A stretch of 64,000 nt of DNA from an uncultured Armatimonadota bacterium (GTDB lineage: Bacteria > Armatimonadota > Armatimonadia > Armatimonadales > Armatimonadaceae): contig CAIVZM010000016.1 in NCBI GenBank assembly GCA_903910385.1, positions 53,259-117,258 on the forward strand. Direction: 5' to 3'. How positions within the stretch are numbered: position 1 is the first letter of the stretch; every line of letters starts with the position of its first letter. The notes under the pieces are model-generated. The model had not been told where the DNA came from. It did no database searches and saw nothing but the letters and a program-made list of their open reading frames with translations. Positions 1 to 8,792 of this stretch are shown here, piece by piece. Made by a program: the position numbers and the translations under genes.

Positions 1-1598
1 GATCGCCACTCTGCGCGGAAATTGGCGTCATCCGCAAGCGGTTCCAGTTGCTGTAAATGCTTCAGATCTTTGAGCCATGTCCCACCAATATGAGTGGTTA
101 TCAAGGCGGCAAGCCGTGGATTGCTGAGGGCGATCCATCTTCGGGGGGTCACCCCATTGGTCACATTGACGAACTTCTCCGGCATCATTTCGTAGAAGTC
201 GCGCAGGACATCGCTCTTCAGGAGTTCCGTATGTAATGCTGCCACACCATTGATTTTCCGTGCACCAATCGCCGCCAGATTCGCCATTCTGACAAAGCGC
301 TCCCCACTTTCATCAATGATGGAAAGGCGAGAAAGTTTACCATTATCGCCGGGGTATTTCGCTCGGACAGTGTCCAGAAACCGTCGGTTGATCTCGTGTA
401 TGATCTCCATAAGTCGGGGCAGTTGCGAGGCGAACAGGGGACGCGACCAACGTTCGAGCGCCTCTGGCAACAGGGTATGGTTCGTGTAGGCGATGGCGTG
501 TGATGTGACTTCCCAGGCGGCTTCCCAGTCCATGGCGTGTTCGTCCATCAGAAGCCGCATCAGTTCCGGGACCGCTACCGACGGGTGCGTGTCATTCAGT
601 TGAATCGCGACAAACTCATGCAAGCGCTCCAGAGGACGCCCACTCTTGAGGTGTTTGCGGATAAGGTCTTGCAGGGCGCAGGAGGTGAAGAAATACTGCT
701 GGCGCAGGCGCAGTTGCTTGCCCTGAATCTCTTCATCGTTGGGATACAGCACTTTGGTGATGTTTTCCGTGATGACCTTTTCCGCAACGGCGCCAAAATA
801 ATCGCCGACATTGAAAGCGGCAAAGTCGAAAGAGTCCGGGGCGGATGCGCTCCACAAGCGCAACGTGCTACAGGTCAGTGTCTGGTATCCGGGGACGGGC
901 GTATCGTAGGGAATACCCTTGACCACCAGATCCGGCGTCCATTCGACTTTGAATTTCCCATCCCCGTCCGTGTAAGAATGCGTCCCTCCGCCGAACTTGA
1001 CCAGGCAGGCTTCTTCCGGTCGGGCAGTTTCCCAGGGGTTACCCCACTGTAGCCACTTGTCGGTGATTTCCACCTGCCAACCATCATGGATCTCCTGATC
1101 GAAGATGCCGAACTCGTAGCGAATGCCGCAACCGACCGCCGGAATATCGAGGGTCGCCAGTGAATCCAGATAGCAGGCCGCCAAACGACCGAGGCCGCCG
1201 TTACCAAGACCCGGCTCTTCTTCCTGATTCAAAACCTCGTTGAGGTCTATACCCAGTTCCGAAAGGGCGACCCGCACGGATTCGACCGCGTTCAGATTCA
1301 GCAGAGCATTCCCAAGGTGCGGCCCCATCAGAAATTCAGCGGAAAGGTAGTAGACCGTCTTCCCCCCGGTTTTGGCATAAATCTGCTCCGTGCTGACCCA
1401 TCGTTCCATGAGTAACTGATGCGCTGTCTGCGCCATCGCCCGGTAGCGGTCGTTAGCAGTCGCGGTTTCAAGAGTCCGCCCCTGTCGCCGTAACAGGTTG
1501 TCCAAAAACGATTGTTTCAGTTCTTCGACGTTGTACTTACCGGTGATATCAGGATTGTCCCCGACCGCTTCGGTTGATTTTTGTGTCGCTTTTGCCAT
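1..1598 (-). CDS. glgP: Glycogen/alpha-glucan phosphorylase, N-terminal part (3' end outside window)
   Basis: Catalyses phosphorolysis of alpha-1,4-glucan to glucose-1-phosphate in the cytoplasm (family GT35, PLP-dependent). The ATG at 1598 follows an in-frame TAA and gives 532 codons before the window edge; the family is usually about 800-850 residues, so the PLP-lysine region is not visible. Seen: YYLSAEFLMG, LGNGGLGRLAACYLDSLA, GCGIRYEFGIFDQ and FVNVTNGVTPRRW, all hallmark phosphorylase stretches in the right order. It starts 17 nt after the stop of the phosphate transporter, so the two are very probably one transcript. The pairing makes sense because the enzyme consumes inorganic phosphate. 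Identity is secure; the direction of glucan flux is inference. Confidence 0.95.
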   Translation of the reverse strand, partial: MAKATQKSTEAVGDNPDITGKYNVEELKQSFLDNLLRRQGRTLETATANDRYRAMAQTAHQLLMERWVSTEQIYAKTGGKTVYYLSAEFLMGPHLGNALLNLNAVESVRVALSELGIDLNEVLNQEEEPGLGNGGLGRLAACYLDSLATLDIPAVGCGIRYEFGIFDQEIHDGWQVEITDKWLQWGNPWETARPEEACLVKFGGGTHSYTDGDGKFKVEWTPDLVVKGIPYDTPVPGYQTLTCSTLRLWSASAPDSFDFAAFNVGDYFGAVAEKVITENITKVLYPNDEEIQGKQLRLRQQYFFTSCALQDLIRKHLKSGRPLERLHEFVAIQLNDTHPSVAVPELMRLLMDEHAMDWEAAWEVTSHAIAYTNHTLLPEALERWSRPLFASQLPRLMEIIHEINRRFLDTVRAKYPGDNGKLSRLSIIDESGERFVRMANLAAIGARKINGVAALHTELLKSDVLRDFYEMMPEKFVNVTNGVTPRRWIALSNPRLAALITTHIGGTWLKDLKHLQQLEPLADDANFRAEWR

Positions 1599-1615
1599 GA
1601 TAATTGCTTACTCTT

Positions 1616-3130
1616 TCATGATGGACGTCGCACTACCACCAGCGCACCCTTATTACCTATGGGCGCAGATATATAACCCTGTAACGGCGTCTGGTTGTAT
1701 TCATCATCCGGGGCGATCACAGGCGGCGGCGTCTTCTGTAGAATAGCGCCCGCACTCACGGCGAAGAGCGTTCCTGCCAGGAGAATGGTGACAGGCAACG
1801 TCAGTACCCAGGCAAGCGCAATATTACGGATAGTATCTCCCTGTAGCCCGGAACGGTTTGCCGCCATCGTGCCGGCGATCCCCGACGATAGAACGTGCGT
1901 CGTACTGACTGGAAGTCCGAGATGGTCGGCAGCGAAAATCGTACACATGGCGACAAGTTCCGCCGCCGCGCCTTGCGCATAGGTAAGGTGGGTCTTGCCA
2001 ATTTTCTCGCCGACGGTGACAACGATTCGCTTCCAGCCGATGGTCGTTCCCAGACCGAGAGCGATAGCGACCGCCAGTGGCACCCATCCGAGAATAAAGT
2101 CGGTGATATTGGCAGTCAGAGCCTTCTTGGATGTCTTGAGTGCGCTGATATTTTCTGGGGTCAATCCGGGCGTTTTGGCGAATTTGCCCAGAGCGTCGTC
2201 AGCGCGCAGGATTGCGGCGCGCAACTCTTTCTTTTCGGTGTTGGGCATCGTCGCGATATCGGTCATCTTTTCCAACCGCGTCTGAACAGCATCCAGCGCG
2301 GTATTGACCTTGGCAGAGTCTGCGACATCTTTTGCGCTGACGATACCTTTGGCGGTCTTGATCTGAGCGATCGTGTTGTTGCGTTGTTCGTTCGTCAATG
2401 CCGGGTTCAGGGAGAACTGCATGGGTAACAGACCGATAATGATGAGCATGATTAGCCCAATGCCTTTTTGGCCGTCATTGGAGCCATGAGCGAAACTGAC
2501 GCCGGTACAGGTCAGGCAGAGAACCGCGCGAATCCAGAACGGTGGCGGGGCGTCTTTGGCAGGTTCTTTGTACAGATCAGGGTTTTTGACCAGAGCTTTA
2601 GAAAGTAACAGCAAGATTGCAGCGCAACCGAAGCCAATAACCGGTGAAAGAAGCAATGCCATGCCCGTTTCCTGCGCTTTGCCCCAGTTAACGCCCGAGC
2701 CGAAGCCCTTACCGCTAAAGTATGAACTGGCAAGTCCAACCCCGATGATCGAGCCAATGAGCGCGTGGGAACTGGACGACGGCAACCCGAAGTACCAGGT
2801 GCCGACATTCCAGATAATTGCTGCAAGCAGTAGCGATAGCACCATCAACAATCCGGCGGCGCCATCTATATTTATAAGGAGATCGACGGGCAACAGATGA
2901 ACGATCCCGAAAGCGACCGCGCCGGAACTGGTAATGACACCTAGAAAGTTCATCAGTCCCGACCAGATAACAGCCGTGTTGGGCTTGAGGGAATTGGTAT
3001 AAATTACCGTCGCTACCGCGTTCGCCGTATCGTGGAATCCGTTGACAAACTCAAACCCGAGTGCAATAAATAGACAGATGCCCAGTAAAAGCAAAGTGCC
3101 CCAGCCAACTGAGCCATCGAATATATTCAT
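1616..3130 (-). CDS. pit: PiT-family inorganic phosphate transporter
   Basis: Integral inner-membrane carrier of the PiT family (PF01384), moving phosphate with a cation. The 504-residue protein has the duplicated PiT signature: GFEFVNGFHDTANAVAT near the N-terminus and the second-half counterpart LGLPVSTTHVLSSGIAGTM near residues 410-430, plus SFAHGSNDGQKG mid-protein. A hydrophilic loop of roughly 130 residues lies between the two membrane halves, longer than in minimal PiT proteins. It heads an apparent operon with glgP. Its upstream region holds two sets of CTTAA-type repeats with 11-nt period that resemble Pho boxes, suggesting induction by phosphate limitation. No phoU-like gene adjoins it. 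Confidence 0.94.
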   Translation of the reverse strand: MNIFDGSVGWGTLLLLGICLFIALGFEFVNGFHDTANAVATVIYTNSLKPNTAVIWSGLMNFLGVITSSGAVAFGIVHLLPVDLLINIDGAAGLLMVLSLLLAAIIWNVGTWYFGLPSSSSHALIGSIIGVGLASSYFSGKGFGSGVNWGKAQETGMALLLSPVIGFGCAAILLLLSKALVKNPDLYKEPAKDAPPPFWIRAVLCLTCTGVSFAHGSNDGQKGIGLIMLIIIGLLPMQFSLNPALTNEQRNNTIAQIKTAKGIVSAKDVADSAKVNTALDAVQTRLEKMTDIATMPNTEKKELRAAILRADDALGKFAKTPGLTPENISALKTSKKALTANITDFILGWVPLAVAIALGLGTTIGWKRIVVTVGEKIGKTHLTYAQGAAAELVAMCTIFAADHLGLPVSTTHVLSSGIAGTMAANRSGLQGDTIRNIALAWVLTLPVTILLAGTLFAVSAGAILQKTPPPVIAPDDEYNQTPLQGYISAPIGNKGALVVVRRPS

Positions 3131-3188
3131 AATATCCTCCTCTGAAATAGCTTCTCGATAATAGGAACAAAACGATTATGCCAAACTT

Positions 3189-3220
3189 TCATTAAGATAA
3201 TGTTAAGAATGCCTTTTAAG
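3189..3220 (-). promoter_or_regulatory. Pho-box-like direct repeats, proximal to pit
   Basis: On the minus strand CTTAACAT (3200-3207) and CTTAATGA (3189-3196) are separated by 3 nt, an exact 11-nt period. A further CTTAAAAG lies at 3213-3220 (13-nt offset). The 8-nt repeat plus 3-nt spacer format matches the cyanobacterial Pho-box layout (PyTTAAPyPyW repeats). The set ends about 60 nt before the pit start. The region is AT-rich, so chance is possible. Confidence 0.4.
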
Positions 3221-3278
3221 AATGCGTTATTATAACTTGTTACATACTGAGGAAAATAAAATCAATAGCTCGATACTG

Positions 3279-3297
3279 TTGTTAAGAACGGATTAAA
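3279..3297 (-). promoter_or_regulatory. Pho-box-like direct repeats, distal to pit
   Basis: On the minus strand TTTAATCC (3290-3297), 3 nt, then CTTAACAA (3279-3286): again 8+3+8 spacing and the same orientation as the proximal set. Two matching pairs upstream of a phosphate transporter are more persuasive than one, but no PhoB protein is encoded nearby to test against. Confidence 0.35.
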
Positions 3298-3534
3298 AAT
3301 AGACAAGATTTTGCGAATTCTTTTTATAATAGTTATGTATATTCGGCGTTCAAACGGCCACACTGATTGTCCCTAACTGTGAACCGACGCCAGATATTCA
3401 GTGTCAAGATATTAAAGGAGCAGGATGTTTTGTGACTTTTTCAATGAAGGAAGGAGAATCGTTAGCGATAGTAGAGAGCATCTTCGGGTTGTAGATTGAA
3501 GGAATCGCTACGGGCAAAAGAGTATAGGAAAATT

Positions 3535-4749
3535 ATGGATTCTCTATTGAAACGTTCGTCACTGCGGATGGATGAAGTTGCCGCAAGATATTATCGCGAT
3601 GCCGCCGAGATGTTGGATCGCGCGGTCTCTGCCGGGGAACTGGTGGGAGGAGCGCATCTGGCGTTCCGTAATGACAAAGTCGTCCATCTTCATGCCGCCG
3701 GGTTGCGGGATCGGGAAAATCGACGTCCGTTTGCGCCGGATACCGTCGTGCGGATTTACTCCATGACCAAGCCGATTGTGGCGGTCGCGGCGCTGACACT
3801 ATGGGAAGCGGGGAAGTTTCGTCTCGAAGACCCGGTTTCCGCCTACATTCCGGCGTTCGCAAAGACGATTGCGCTGGAAGGAACCGGGGCGAATCAGAAG
3901 AAGGTTCCGCTCAAGCGCCCGATTCTGGTGCGCGATCTATTCCGGCACACCTCCGGCTACAGTTACGGCAACGGTGACCCGTCGTACTCTGAAGCGGTAG
4001 TGCGCGAAGGGTTGATCTACCATTCCCGTGAGAAGGGGCTTCCCGCAATGCTTCCCCCGCAGATGACTATTGAAAAGGGGGCGGATGCGATGGCGCGTCT
4101 CCCGTTGTTGCATCAACCGGGGGAAAAGTTCACCTATGGGTTGAGCATGGACTTGCTTGGTCGGTTGGTAGAAGTCTGGAGTGGGAGTCCGCTGGATGAA
4201 TTTGTGCTGAGGACGATCACCGCGCCCCTTGGCATGAACGATACTGGATTCGCCGTCCCCACGAGAGCGAGGAATCGTTTTGCGTCCTGCTACACCGGGC
4301 CGACGGGGAAGTTGATTCTGGCGGATGCGGCGGACAATTCGCCGTTCCTCAAGGGGTTTGAATTCCTGTCCGGCGGCGGCGGCATGATGTCGACGATCAA
4401 GGACTATGCCCGGTTCTGCCAGATGCTGATCGGCGATGGCTCGATAGAGGGTCGTCGGATTTTGAGGCTGGACACAGTCCGTATGATGCGCGAGGATCAG
4501 TTGAAAGGCGTCTCCGGCCCCTTCCGTTTCGGTCTGGGATTCGCCATTGATGACACCGATCTGGGCGAAGGTCCGACGGCATGGAAGGCGTTGCGATACG
4601 GTTGGGGCGGTTTCGCCAGCACCGAGTTCCATTTGATCCCCGATGCGAAGTTCTTCCAGATATTCGTCCAGCAACATGTCCCTGATATCCATGAGACCGC
4701 CACCCGCGTCTTCAACCACATTTTGAAAAGCGTCAACCGAACCGCCTGA
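3535..4749 (+). CDS. Serine hydrolase, beta-lactamase/esterase (class C-like) family
   Basis: Member of PF00144, which covers esterases, D-aminopeptidases and beta-lactamase-like enzymes. The nucleophile motif SxxK is present as S-M-T-K (residues 76-79, context RIYSMTKPI). The Y-x-x motif region is YGLSMDLLGRLVEVW, as in family VIII esterases. Substrate cannot be told from sequence. I chose ATG 3535 because AGGA sits 5 nt upstream; a TTG at 3496 would add 13 residues but lacks a Shine-Dalgarno. No signal peptide is visible, so it is probably cytoplasmic. It is transcribed away from pit and converges on the astacin gene across a strong shared terminator. Confidence 0.9.
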   Translation: MDSLLKRSSLRMDEVAARYYRDAAEMLDRAVSAGELVGGAHLAFRNDKVVHLHAAGLRDRENRRPFAPDTVVRIYSMTKPIVAVAALTLWEAGKFRLEDPVSAYIPAFAKTIALEGTGANQKKVPLKRPILVRDLFRHTSGYSYGNGDPSYSEAVVREGLIYHSREKGLPAMLPPQMTIEKGADAMARLPLLHQPGEKFTYGLSMDLLGRLVEVWSGSPLDEFVLRTITAPLGMNDTGFAVPTRARNRFASCYTGPTGKLILADAADNSPFLKGFEFLSGGGGMMSTIKDYARFCQMLIGDGSIEGRRILRLDTVRMMREDQLKGVSGPFRFGLGFAIDDTDLGEGPTAWKALRYGWGGFASTEFHLIPDAKFFQIFVQQHVPDIHETATRVFNHILKSVNRTA

Positions 4750-4786
4750 CTGTTCTAGTTGCGAAGGTTGCGCTCAGACTTGAATA

Positions 4787-4823
4787 AACAAAACGGCAGA
4801 CTCCAGGAGCCTGCCGTTTTGTT
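4787..4823. terminator. Bidirectional intrinsic terminator
   Basis: A perfect 13-bp inverted repeat (4787-4799 with 4811-4823) and an 11-nt loop; A-run on one flank and T-run on the other, so it can stop transcription from both the serine hydrolase (+) and the astacin gene (-). Confidence 0.85.
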
Positions 4824-4850
4824 GATGGTGGTTTGGGTGATGTATCTGGA

Positions 4851-6659
4851 TCAGTTACCGCCGTAGAATGGTCCGCTCCACTGTCCTGACCAGTTGAATA
4901 CGGCTCCATTTGAAGTCAATTCCCAGATGCCTGCGTTATTGACAGCCGTCGCCTCCGCTTTCTTGTCACCAGTCACATCACCGAAGAGGGTATCAATATC
5001 CCCATAGAAAGGGGAGTTATAAGCCTTAAAGAGGCTAAGTCCTCCTACGGTAGAGCGGCCTACATAGATGTTCTCTTCATTGACTGCAATAATATCCGCC
5101 TTGCCGTCGCCATCAAAGTCGCCGACAGTCGTCAGACGGTTTCCCCAGATCATGGGCAAGGTCATACTGGTACCAAAGACATTGCCATTGGACACCCCAA
5201 CCGTCACCCCTTTGCCGTCTACCATGATTAAGTCCGCTTTACCATCTCCGTTAACATCAGCAAAGAATGTACCCATTGTGCCGTACGATCCCTTGGGCGT
5301 AATAACCTGCGGGGATAGGAATTTGGTTCCATCCGAATAGGCGACACTAACTCCGCCCTCCCCTACAAGGATCAGGTCAGACTTACCATCCCCGTTCATA
5401 TCTCCTACGAGAGTCTTTCTTGCTCCGTAAAGCCCCTGTTTTGACCATTGTACCGGAGCTTGGAAATTAATCCCATCATACCCGGGCACCCAGTTTATGG
5501 AAACGGGATTCCGCATTACCCAGACTCCCGTTTGATTGATAGCAATACCGTCCGCTCTGCCGTCGCCATCTACATCTGCAAACAATGTTGCACGGTCGCC
5601 ATAAAAGGGAACGGACTTCTTACCGCGATACGTGTATGAGGATCCCGTCGATGTTTGGACGTACACCCCATCCTTGTTGACTGCTATTAAATCCGCTTTG
5701 CGGTCACCGTTGACGTCCGCCATCAGAGTCGGCAGGTCAAGGCGAAAGCCATAAACCTGGCGAACGTTTGCAACATCTCCTTCGGAGAGAAGACCATAAT
5801 TGTTTCCCTGTGAGTTCAGGTAGTTCATTATGGATTCCGGATCGTAGCTCCCATAGAGATTGTAGGCGTTCTTGAGATCAGGTTGTGGTCCGTCAGGTCG
5901 GTTCTGTTCATGTATAAAACCGAGGACATGACCTATTTCGTGTACCACTGCATATTGCATCCGGCTTACAGTGGAGCCATTGTTGTCTTCTACCCAGATG
6001 GTCACTCCCGGATCATTAAAGAGATCATTGGGCTTATTGTTCGGCGCAGAGCCGGAATCCATTCCATAACCGCGGGTTTGTCCGTCGGTAGAGTGGTCAT
6101 AATACAACTTCCCTTTGGAGTCTGGCACCATACCGTGGCGACCAATCTGAAATTTGACAAAAGTTCCAGATCCATTTGCCGGGAATGTATCATACCAGAC
6201 GAACTTGATATTGGCGGCGCGTCCCCAGGTACGTTCGACGCATTCGCGAATGATACTTTTTTCACGGGCATATCCGGGCGTCGCAAAGGCGATCGGAATG
6301 ACATTATTATTTCCCGTCCACAAGCGAACGTTTTTGGGCGTAGCCAGAGTTTCGTGAATCTGAAAGGGCTCATTGCCGGGAAAGCGAGTGTCGCAGGAAA
6401 GGACGGGCGGCATTGACGTTCCGTTGCCTGCCCCAAATGAGACATTAGACGGATCAGAAGGCAGGATTGGGTTGAACCAGTTTAGGACGAACTCATGTGG
6501 TTGTAGTGGTTTGGAATCTCCAAAGTCTGAGTGCTGAGCATGGGCAATCCCTCCTGCCATCAGCATTCCTGCTATCAAGAGGGATGTGGCGCCGTTGCGC
6601 AGCCAGTAGGAAACTGGCGATGCTTTATAATCCGCACTGTTTACAATTTGAGCGTTCAT
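4851..6659 (-). CDS. Secreted astacin-type (M12A) zinc metalloprotease with FG-GAP/VCBS repeats
   Basis: 602 residues. An N-terminal signal sequence ends near residue 42 (IAHAQ). The catalytic domain carries the full astacin signature HEIGHVLGFIHEQNRPD at residues 240-256 (zinc ligands H240, H244, H250; E241 general base) and a Met-turn SIMNY at 276-280. From about residue 310 to the end come six repeats of the A-D-x-N-G-D-x-K-A-D type, an FG-GAP/VCBS calcium-binding propeller. It is likely exported and acts on extracellular protein or peptide. ATG 6659 has AAGGA about 8 nt upstream. It is divergent from the SARP regulator, whose promoter repeats have one related copy pointing this way. Confidence 0.92.
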   Translation of the reverse strand: MNAQIVNSADYKASPVSYWLRNGATSLLIAGMLMAGGIAHAQHSDFGDSKPLQPHEFVLNWFNPILPSDPSNVSFGAGNGTSMPPVLSCDTRFPGNEPFQIHETLATPKNVRLWTGNNNVIPIAFATPGYAREKSIIRECVERTWGRAANIKFVWYDTFPANGSGTFVKFQIGRHGMVPDSKGKLYYDHSTDGQTRGYGMDSGSAPNNKPNDLFNDPGVTIWVEDNNGSTVSRMQYAVVHEIGHVLGFIHEQNRPDGPQPDLKNAYNLYGSYDPESIMNYLNSQGNNYGLLSEGDVANVRQVYGFRLDLPTLMADVNGDRKADLIAVNKDGVYVQTSTGSSYTYRGKKSVPFYGDRATLFADVDGDGRADGIAINQTGVWVMRNPVSINWVPGYDGINFQAPVQWSKQGLYGARKTLVGDMNGDGKSDLILVGEGGVSVAYSDGTKFLSPQVITPKGSYGTMGTFFADVNGDGKADLIMVDGKGVTVGVSNGNVFGTSMTLPMIWGNRLTTVGDFDGDGKADIIAVNEENIYVGRSTVGGLSLFKAYNSPFYGDIDTLFGDVTGDKKAEATAVNNAGIWELTSNGAVFNWSGQWSGPFYGGN

Positions 6660-6809
6660 AGTGAGTGTTCCTTATGTTTCCGTGCCATTCATATTTCCCT
6701 GATTTGGGATGGTTCCGGACACAGACAAAGTATCCTACACCTAACAAAACGAACTCCCGACAACATTTCCTTACCCGTACAAAGTCGAGAGCATTCCCCA
6801 ATTTAGCCA

Positions 6810-6843
6810 TTGTCGGCATTTTGTCGGCTTCTGGTAGGATAAT
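6810..6843 (+). promoter_or_regulatory. Candidate SARP promoter: 11-nt-period direct repeats upstream of a -10 box
   Basis: TTGTCGGC occurs at 6810-6817 and again at 6821-6828, an exact 11-nt period, followed 9 nt later by GATAAT (6838-6843; alternatively TAGGAT at 6835). SARP-family activators are known to bind direct repeats spaced by 11 bp just upstream of the -10 box, and the downstream gene encodes a SARP-type DNA-binding domain. A related TTGTCGGG lies on the minus strand at 6756-6763 facing the astacin gene. The implied 5' leader is very short, which is a caution. Confidence 0.4.
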
Positions 6844-6863
6844 GATATGGGAGGGTGACATAA

Positions 6864-8681
6864 GTGCTTACGTTGCGATTGCTGGGAGGATTTGAAGCGC
6901 TGGTGGACGGAGTAACGGCTAAAGTCGCCCCTGCTCCTGCACGTCTTTTATGTCGTTTAGCGACAGATGCCAACCGCACTATCCCCCGAAGCCGAATCTG
7001 GCAAGACCTCTGGCCCGATAGCGATGCCTCTGATGTCGTCAATGTCAATCTGCGCCGCCTTCGGCATGACTTATTGCGCACGGAAGGAGACCGCTTAAAG
7101 GTGGATAATATCAGTGTCAGGCTTGACCTTACCGACGCCGATGTGGACTTCCTGCGCTTTCAACGACTGGTTAGCTCAGGTTCCATCCCGGAGCTTGAAG
7201 AAGCGGTTCGGTTGTATCGCGGCGATTTCCTCCTTCGTTTTTGCGAGGAAGGCTGGCTGCTAGACCTGCGTGACGAACTGAAGACAGATTTCGAGGACGC
7301 GCTCAAGACACTTTCGGAAAACGCCCTTCGGAACGATGACTTTCTGGTAGCTGCGCGACACCTGCGCCGCTTCGTCGCAAGTAATCCCGATTATGAGTGG
7401 GGCTGGTTTTCGCTTATTGAGACATACTCCCAAAGGGGCAACGCTCAGGATGCGCTGACAACCTATGCCACATATGTTGAGCATAGCCGTGCATGTAGGC
7501 TTCCGAAATCCGCGCGTATTGAGATGGTCATCGCTCCTTTTCTAGAAGCGCACGAAAGGCAATCCTCTTCCTCTCCGACGAAGACATCCGCACATAATCT
7601 TCAGGAATCTAATCGCCCCCGCCAGACTGAGCCAGAAGTGATTCAAACGCATGCTGTACTGGATGAGAGGCTGGTTATCGGAGGAGCATTACCACCTGAC
7701 TCGCCATTCTATATAGCTCGTGCAGAGGACGCCGAGACGTTTGGCGCTCTTGCGGTTGCTGGCACCACCATCCGTATCAAAGGACCTCGGCAAGTTGGCA
7801 AATCTTCGTTGCTAGCCCGCGCCTTGCGCCGTTGCCGTGAGTCTGGAATGCTTGTTCTGTTGACAGACTGGCAGAATCTACCGATTTCCGCTCTCGAATC
7901 AGCGGAAGCGTTTTATACCAATCTTGCCTACCGGATGGCGGACAAGGCGGAACTGGAAGTTGATCCCGTCTCAGTCTTCCGTCCACACCTTGCGCCCGGT
8001 GATAACTTCGACCGATTTATCATGCGCCTGCTCGTACCGAAGGTGGGACGACCGATTGTCTGGGCTATTGATGAGGCAGACCGTATATTTTCCTGTGATT
8101 TCTATGGAGAAGTCTTCGCTAAGCTCCGGGCATGGCACAACGAACGCGCTCTCGATGCTCAGGGACCATTGGCGCAGTTTTCCCTGGCGCTGTCTTACTC
8201 AACAGAGGCGAGGCTTTTCATTTCCAACCTAAACCAGAGCCCTTTCAATGTAGGGGTCGAAATGGAGTTACACGATTTCACCCCCGAGCAGACATCCGCC
8301 TTACACGACTCCTATGGTCGACCGCTGGGCGGTGATGCTGCCCTGCAGCGTCTGCACCGCCTTCTCTCGGGACACCCATATCTAACTTCTCGGGCTTTCT
8401 ATGAAGCCCGTATGCATGACCAGAGCATTGAGCGCATGGAAGACGAGGCGCAAATAGGAATTGGCGCATTCGCCGACCATCTAGAGCGATTGCGCTTCGC
8501 TCTCGGTCTGAATCCGGAACTCTCTGATGCGGTGCGCTTATTTCTACAAGAGGAGATAGCTCCGACAAAAGACCAGTTCGTTCGCCTGAACGCAGCAGGC
8601 ATCCTGATGACTGGCGGTTCATCAGGAATCCAGATGAGGTGCTTACTCTATGAACGGTACTTACGTCAGATGCTATTTTGA
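6864..8681 (+). CDS. SARP/BTAD transcriptional regulator fused to an AAA-like (AAA_35-type) ATPase
   Basis: 605 residues with three parts. Residues 1-95 form an OmpR-like winged helix of the SARP type (LRLLGGFEALVDG ... VNVNLRRLRHDLL). Residues about 105-235 are a bacterial transcriptional activation domain (helical, TPR-like). After a polar linker, residues about 270-600 form a P-loop ATPase with Walker A GPRQVGKSS near 307 and Walker B VWAIDEAD near 399. The GTG start at 6864 has GGGAGGG 8 nt upstream. The next gene carries a related ATPase with the same order of motifs (GKSSL, DE.D, PFN.G, GHP.LT.R). Probable role: ATP-gated transcription control; the ligand and target genes are unknown. 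Confidence 0.88.
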   Translation: MLTLRLLGGFEALVDGVTAKVAPAPARLLCRLATDANRTIPRSRIWQDLWPDSDASDVVNVNLRRLRHDLLRTEGDRLKVDNISVRLDLTDADVDFLRFQRLVSSGSIPELEEAVRLYRGDFLLRFCEEGWLLDLRDELKTDFEDALKTLSENALRNDDFLVAARHLRRFVASNPDYEWGWFSLIETYSQRGNAQDALTTYATYVEHSRACRLPKSARIEMVIAPFLEAHERQSSSSPTKTSAHNLQESNRPRQTEPEVIQTHAVLDERLVIGGALPPDSPFYIARAEDAETFGALAVAGTTIRIKGPRQVGKSSLLARALRRCRESGMLVLLTDWQNLPISALESAEAFYTNLAYRMADKAELEVDPVSVFRPHLAPGDNFDRFIMRLLVPKVGRPIVWAIDEADRIFSCDFYGEVFAKLRAWHNERALDAQGPLAQFSLALSYSTEARLFISNLNQSPFNVGVEMELHDFTPEQTSALHDSYGRPLGGDAALQRLHRLLSGHPYLTSRAFYEARMHDQSIERMEDEAQIGIGAFADHLERLRFALGLNPELSDAVRLFLQEEIAPTKDQFVRLNAAGILMTGGSSGIQMRCLLYERYLRQMLF

Positions 8682-8792
8682 TGCTCTCAATCTGGTTCGA
8701 TTTGAAAAATAATGACATTACAAAATAGCCTGACCATTGATTGATTTCAGAAAATGTCAGGAAGAAAATGAGATCGTGGAAAGAAAAAGATT

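Noticed and set aside
3937..4719. 260-codon antisense frame over the serine hydrolase
   Set aside because: Shadow frame; sense gene has SxxK and coding-like codons.
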